From Loxodes magnus (taxonomy: Eukaryota > Ciliophora > Karyorelictea > Loxodida > Loxodidae): a stretch of DNA of 64,000 bases. The position numbers were made by a program, and so were the translations under genes. Of this stretch, positions 62,372 to 64,000 are shown piece after piece (position 1 is the first letter of the stretch; every line of letters begins with the position of its first letter). The stretch lies in the NCBI GenBank assembly GCA_946699065.1, contig CAMPDV010001520.1:57409-121408 (forward strand), written 5' to 3'. The notes under the pieces were generated by a model. It did not search any database. It saw only the letters and a program-made list of their open reading frames with translations, and was not told the DNA's origin.

Positions 62372-62760
62372 ACTTACTTTCTATACAGTTAAGAAATATT
62401 AAAATGTTTACATCCTATAAGTTAAGAATATTAAATGCTTACCAGCTATAAGTTAAGAATATTAAAATGTTTACGTTCTATAAGTTAAGAATATTAAATG
62501 TTTACCAGCTAAAAGTTAAGAATATTAAAATTTTTACGTTCTATAAGTTAAGAATATTAAATGCTTACATCCTATAAGTTAAGAATATTAAATGCTTACA
62601 ATCTATAAGTTAAGAAATATTGAAATAACTTACGAGCTATAAGTTAAGAATATTAAAATGTTTACATCCTATAAGTTAAGAATATTAAATGCTTACTTTC
62701 TATAAGTTAAGAATATTAAAATGCTTACATTCTATAAGTTAAGAATATTAAATACTTACC
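62372..62760 (-). repeat. Tandem array of intron-like units, copy D
   Basis: Twelve units, all with a 3-base spacer. In transcript order the spacers begin AAT, AAA, GAT, CTC, ATT, GAT; then come AAC, CTG, AAC, CTG, GAT, AAA. Unit bodies match those of copy A closely. The chain continues on both sides with ATG and GAC before the array and ATG, GGT, ATG, TTG and AGT after it. Confidence 0.85.
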
Positions 62761-62847
62761 TATTTTAAAAATAAAAGCTTAGAAATGTAACATACGTCCT
62801 TTAATTAGATTATTTACCATCTACTTATATTATTTTGAAAAATTAAC

Positions 62848-64000
62848 TCCATCTCATTTATAATTATTCCTCATCCATTATATTATAAGATTGCATCTTT
62901 TTGTTGTTCTCTAACTCATTGCCATTCTTATATATGTCCAATGACCATCATCATAAATTTGTTTATTCTTATATCATGTCCCTAAGCTATCCAATAATAG
63001 TGTCTTTCTTAACCACAAGCTTCACAGATTTATTATTCGGAGATACTATCGATATTTAGATTTCTTTATTCGTGACCTTTGTCAATTAAGATTAGGAAGC
63101 TTACTACTATTATTATTATTATGGCTTAACTTTTTATACCTTTTAAGGAGTAACTGATTTCAACATATTCTACTACTTAACCTCAGATAATTATTATTAA
63201 CACTAATGATGCTATGTCGCAAGTACCTATTCTCATTCAACAGATCCTAAACCTATCTCTCAATATTCATCTTCTACCTCTATAGATCCTATAACTACTA
63301 TCCCATCTACATAATCTTTCTCTCATTATCACCACTAAAGTAGTTAAGCTTTCTCAAAGCATCCTTAGTAGCAACCAGCTCATTTACTATTTATGTTCTC
63401 TCCTATTAAATACTCAAAACTTGCTAATTCAACTACTAAATCTAAGTAAGATAACTATCGTTAACCTGACTTAATGTATCCATTTAAACTTTCATTCTAT
63501 CTCTCTCCTCAAACACATTAACCGATACCTACGGAGATCTATTAAAAGATTTCTTAAGCTTGCTTAACTAATTTTGATACCAACTACTCCACTCTAGGAT
63601 GAATACTACTTTCTTAGGTGGCTTATTAAACATTACCCTATTTACTGATCTATAGCTACTAATACTTGAGATATCCTAACTATTAACTTAACTATCTAGC
63701 TAACTATTTTAACTCTCTCTATTTAACCAAACTATTCTTGAAAACATATTGGTTGAGATTATTTATTAGCTAATAGAGAAAGCTAGTCTGCTACTTAGAC
63801 AACATAGTATATGCCGAACGGATTTTAGTCTAATAACCTTCAAATAAAGTAATGCTATTTAGTATCCCCTTTTACTCTAAACGTTTTAACAACTGAATAT
63901 CCTCTGGTAATTAATAAGGACGTAACTTATGGATCTATTAACAAGATTAGTCGAAACATCTGATACTCAAATTTCTCTAGAAATATTCATTGACACAGGT
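62848..64000 (-). pseudogene. RING / coiled-coil / UBL gene, copy D (cut by window end)
   Basis: The UBL domain is readable (ISIVSPNNKSVKLVVKKDTI, then YKNGNELENNKKMQ) and ends at the same phase-1 splice point as copy A (intron 62821-62847). The RING's last zinc ligands (CVNEYFQRNLSIRCFDQSC) are at the window edge. Compared with copy A there are single-base insertions and deletions and an ATT expansion near 63105, which shift the frame in the coiled coil. This copy therefore looks decayed. Confidence 0.6.

Larger units (their letters stand above)
58180..64000 (-). repeat. Large dispersed repeat, copy D (right end cut by window)
   Basis: 58180-60770 matches 11100-13010 (copy B), and 60770-64000 matches copy A nearly base for base, with small indels. 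It contains one extra insertion (58352-58712). The gene is the A-type RING version. Confidence 0.8.

Overview
The window looks like germline-type or repeat-rich nuclear DNA of a ciliate. It is extremely AT-rich, frames that encode recognisable domains are full of TAA and TAG at glutamine-like positions, and introns are very short. TGA also appears inside recognisable domains, often where a conserved tryptophan is expected: both Trp of a GPS motif, the Trp of a REJ Y-x-W-x-C motif, the Trp of a papain W-G-E motif, and the same position of three WD40 repeats. This fits a karyorelict- or Condylostoma-like code (UAR = Gln, UGA = Trp or stop). A UGA-stop code with many decayed genes is the alternative. 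Under the first code almost any frame is open, so openness alone was not taken as evidence and calls rest on domain motifs, start codons and splice logic.

Layout: four copies (A 1-4400, B 11100-17740, C about 49540-54330, D about 58180-64000) of a multi-kilobase repeat, all in one orientation. Each carries on the minus strand a gene for a RING / coiled-coil / ubiquitin-like protein (copy B also has a B-box-like zinc site). In A, B and D the last coding exon is followed by a chain of GT-AG mini-introns of about 20-60 nt separated by 3-nt candidate micro-exons. The tandem array inside this chain has near-identical intron units while the 3-nt spacers vary freely. This is the most unusual structure in the window.

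Between the copies lie a coiled-coil-type gene divergently transcribed from gene B (17866), an ABCC-type transporter remnant (20480-22041), three tRNA genes (27506-30266, one degenerate), an F-box/LRR gene (31586-33532), a papain-family remnant (about 34970-36030), a large REJ-GPS multi-membrane protein gene (about 38400-41440), a RING/coiled-coil gene (43048-44067), a non-LTR retrotransposon (about 45550-48170), a 9-bp satellite (51150-52110) and a 5S-rRNA-related SINE inserted in copy D (58352-58712). Several zinc-knuckle ORF1-like mobile fragments are scattered through the window. Long stretches (4430-9190, 22050-23760, 24360-26150, 29150-30060, 55650-56770) show nothing I can support.
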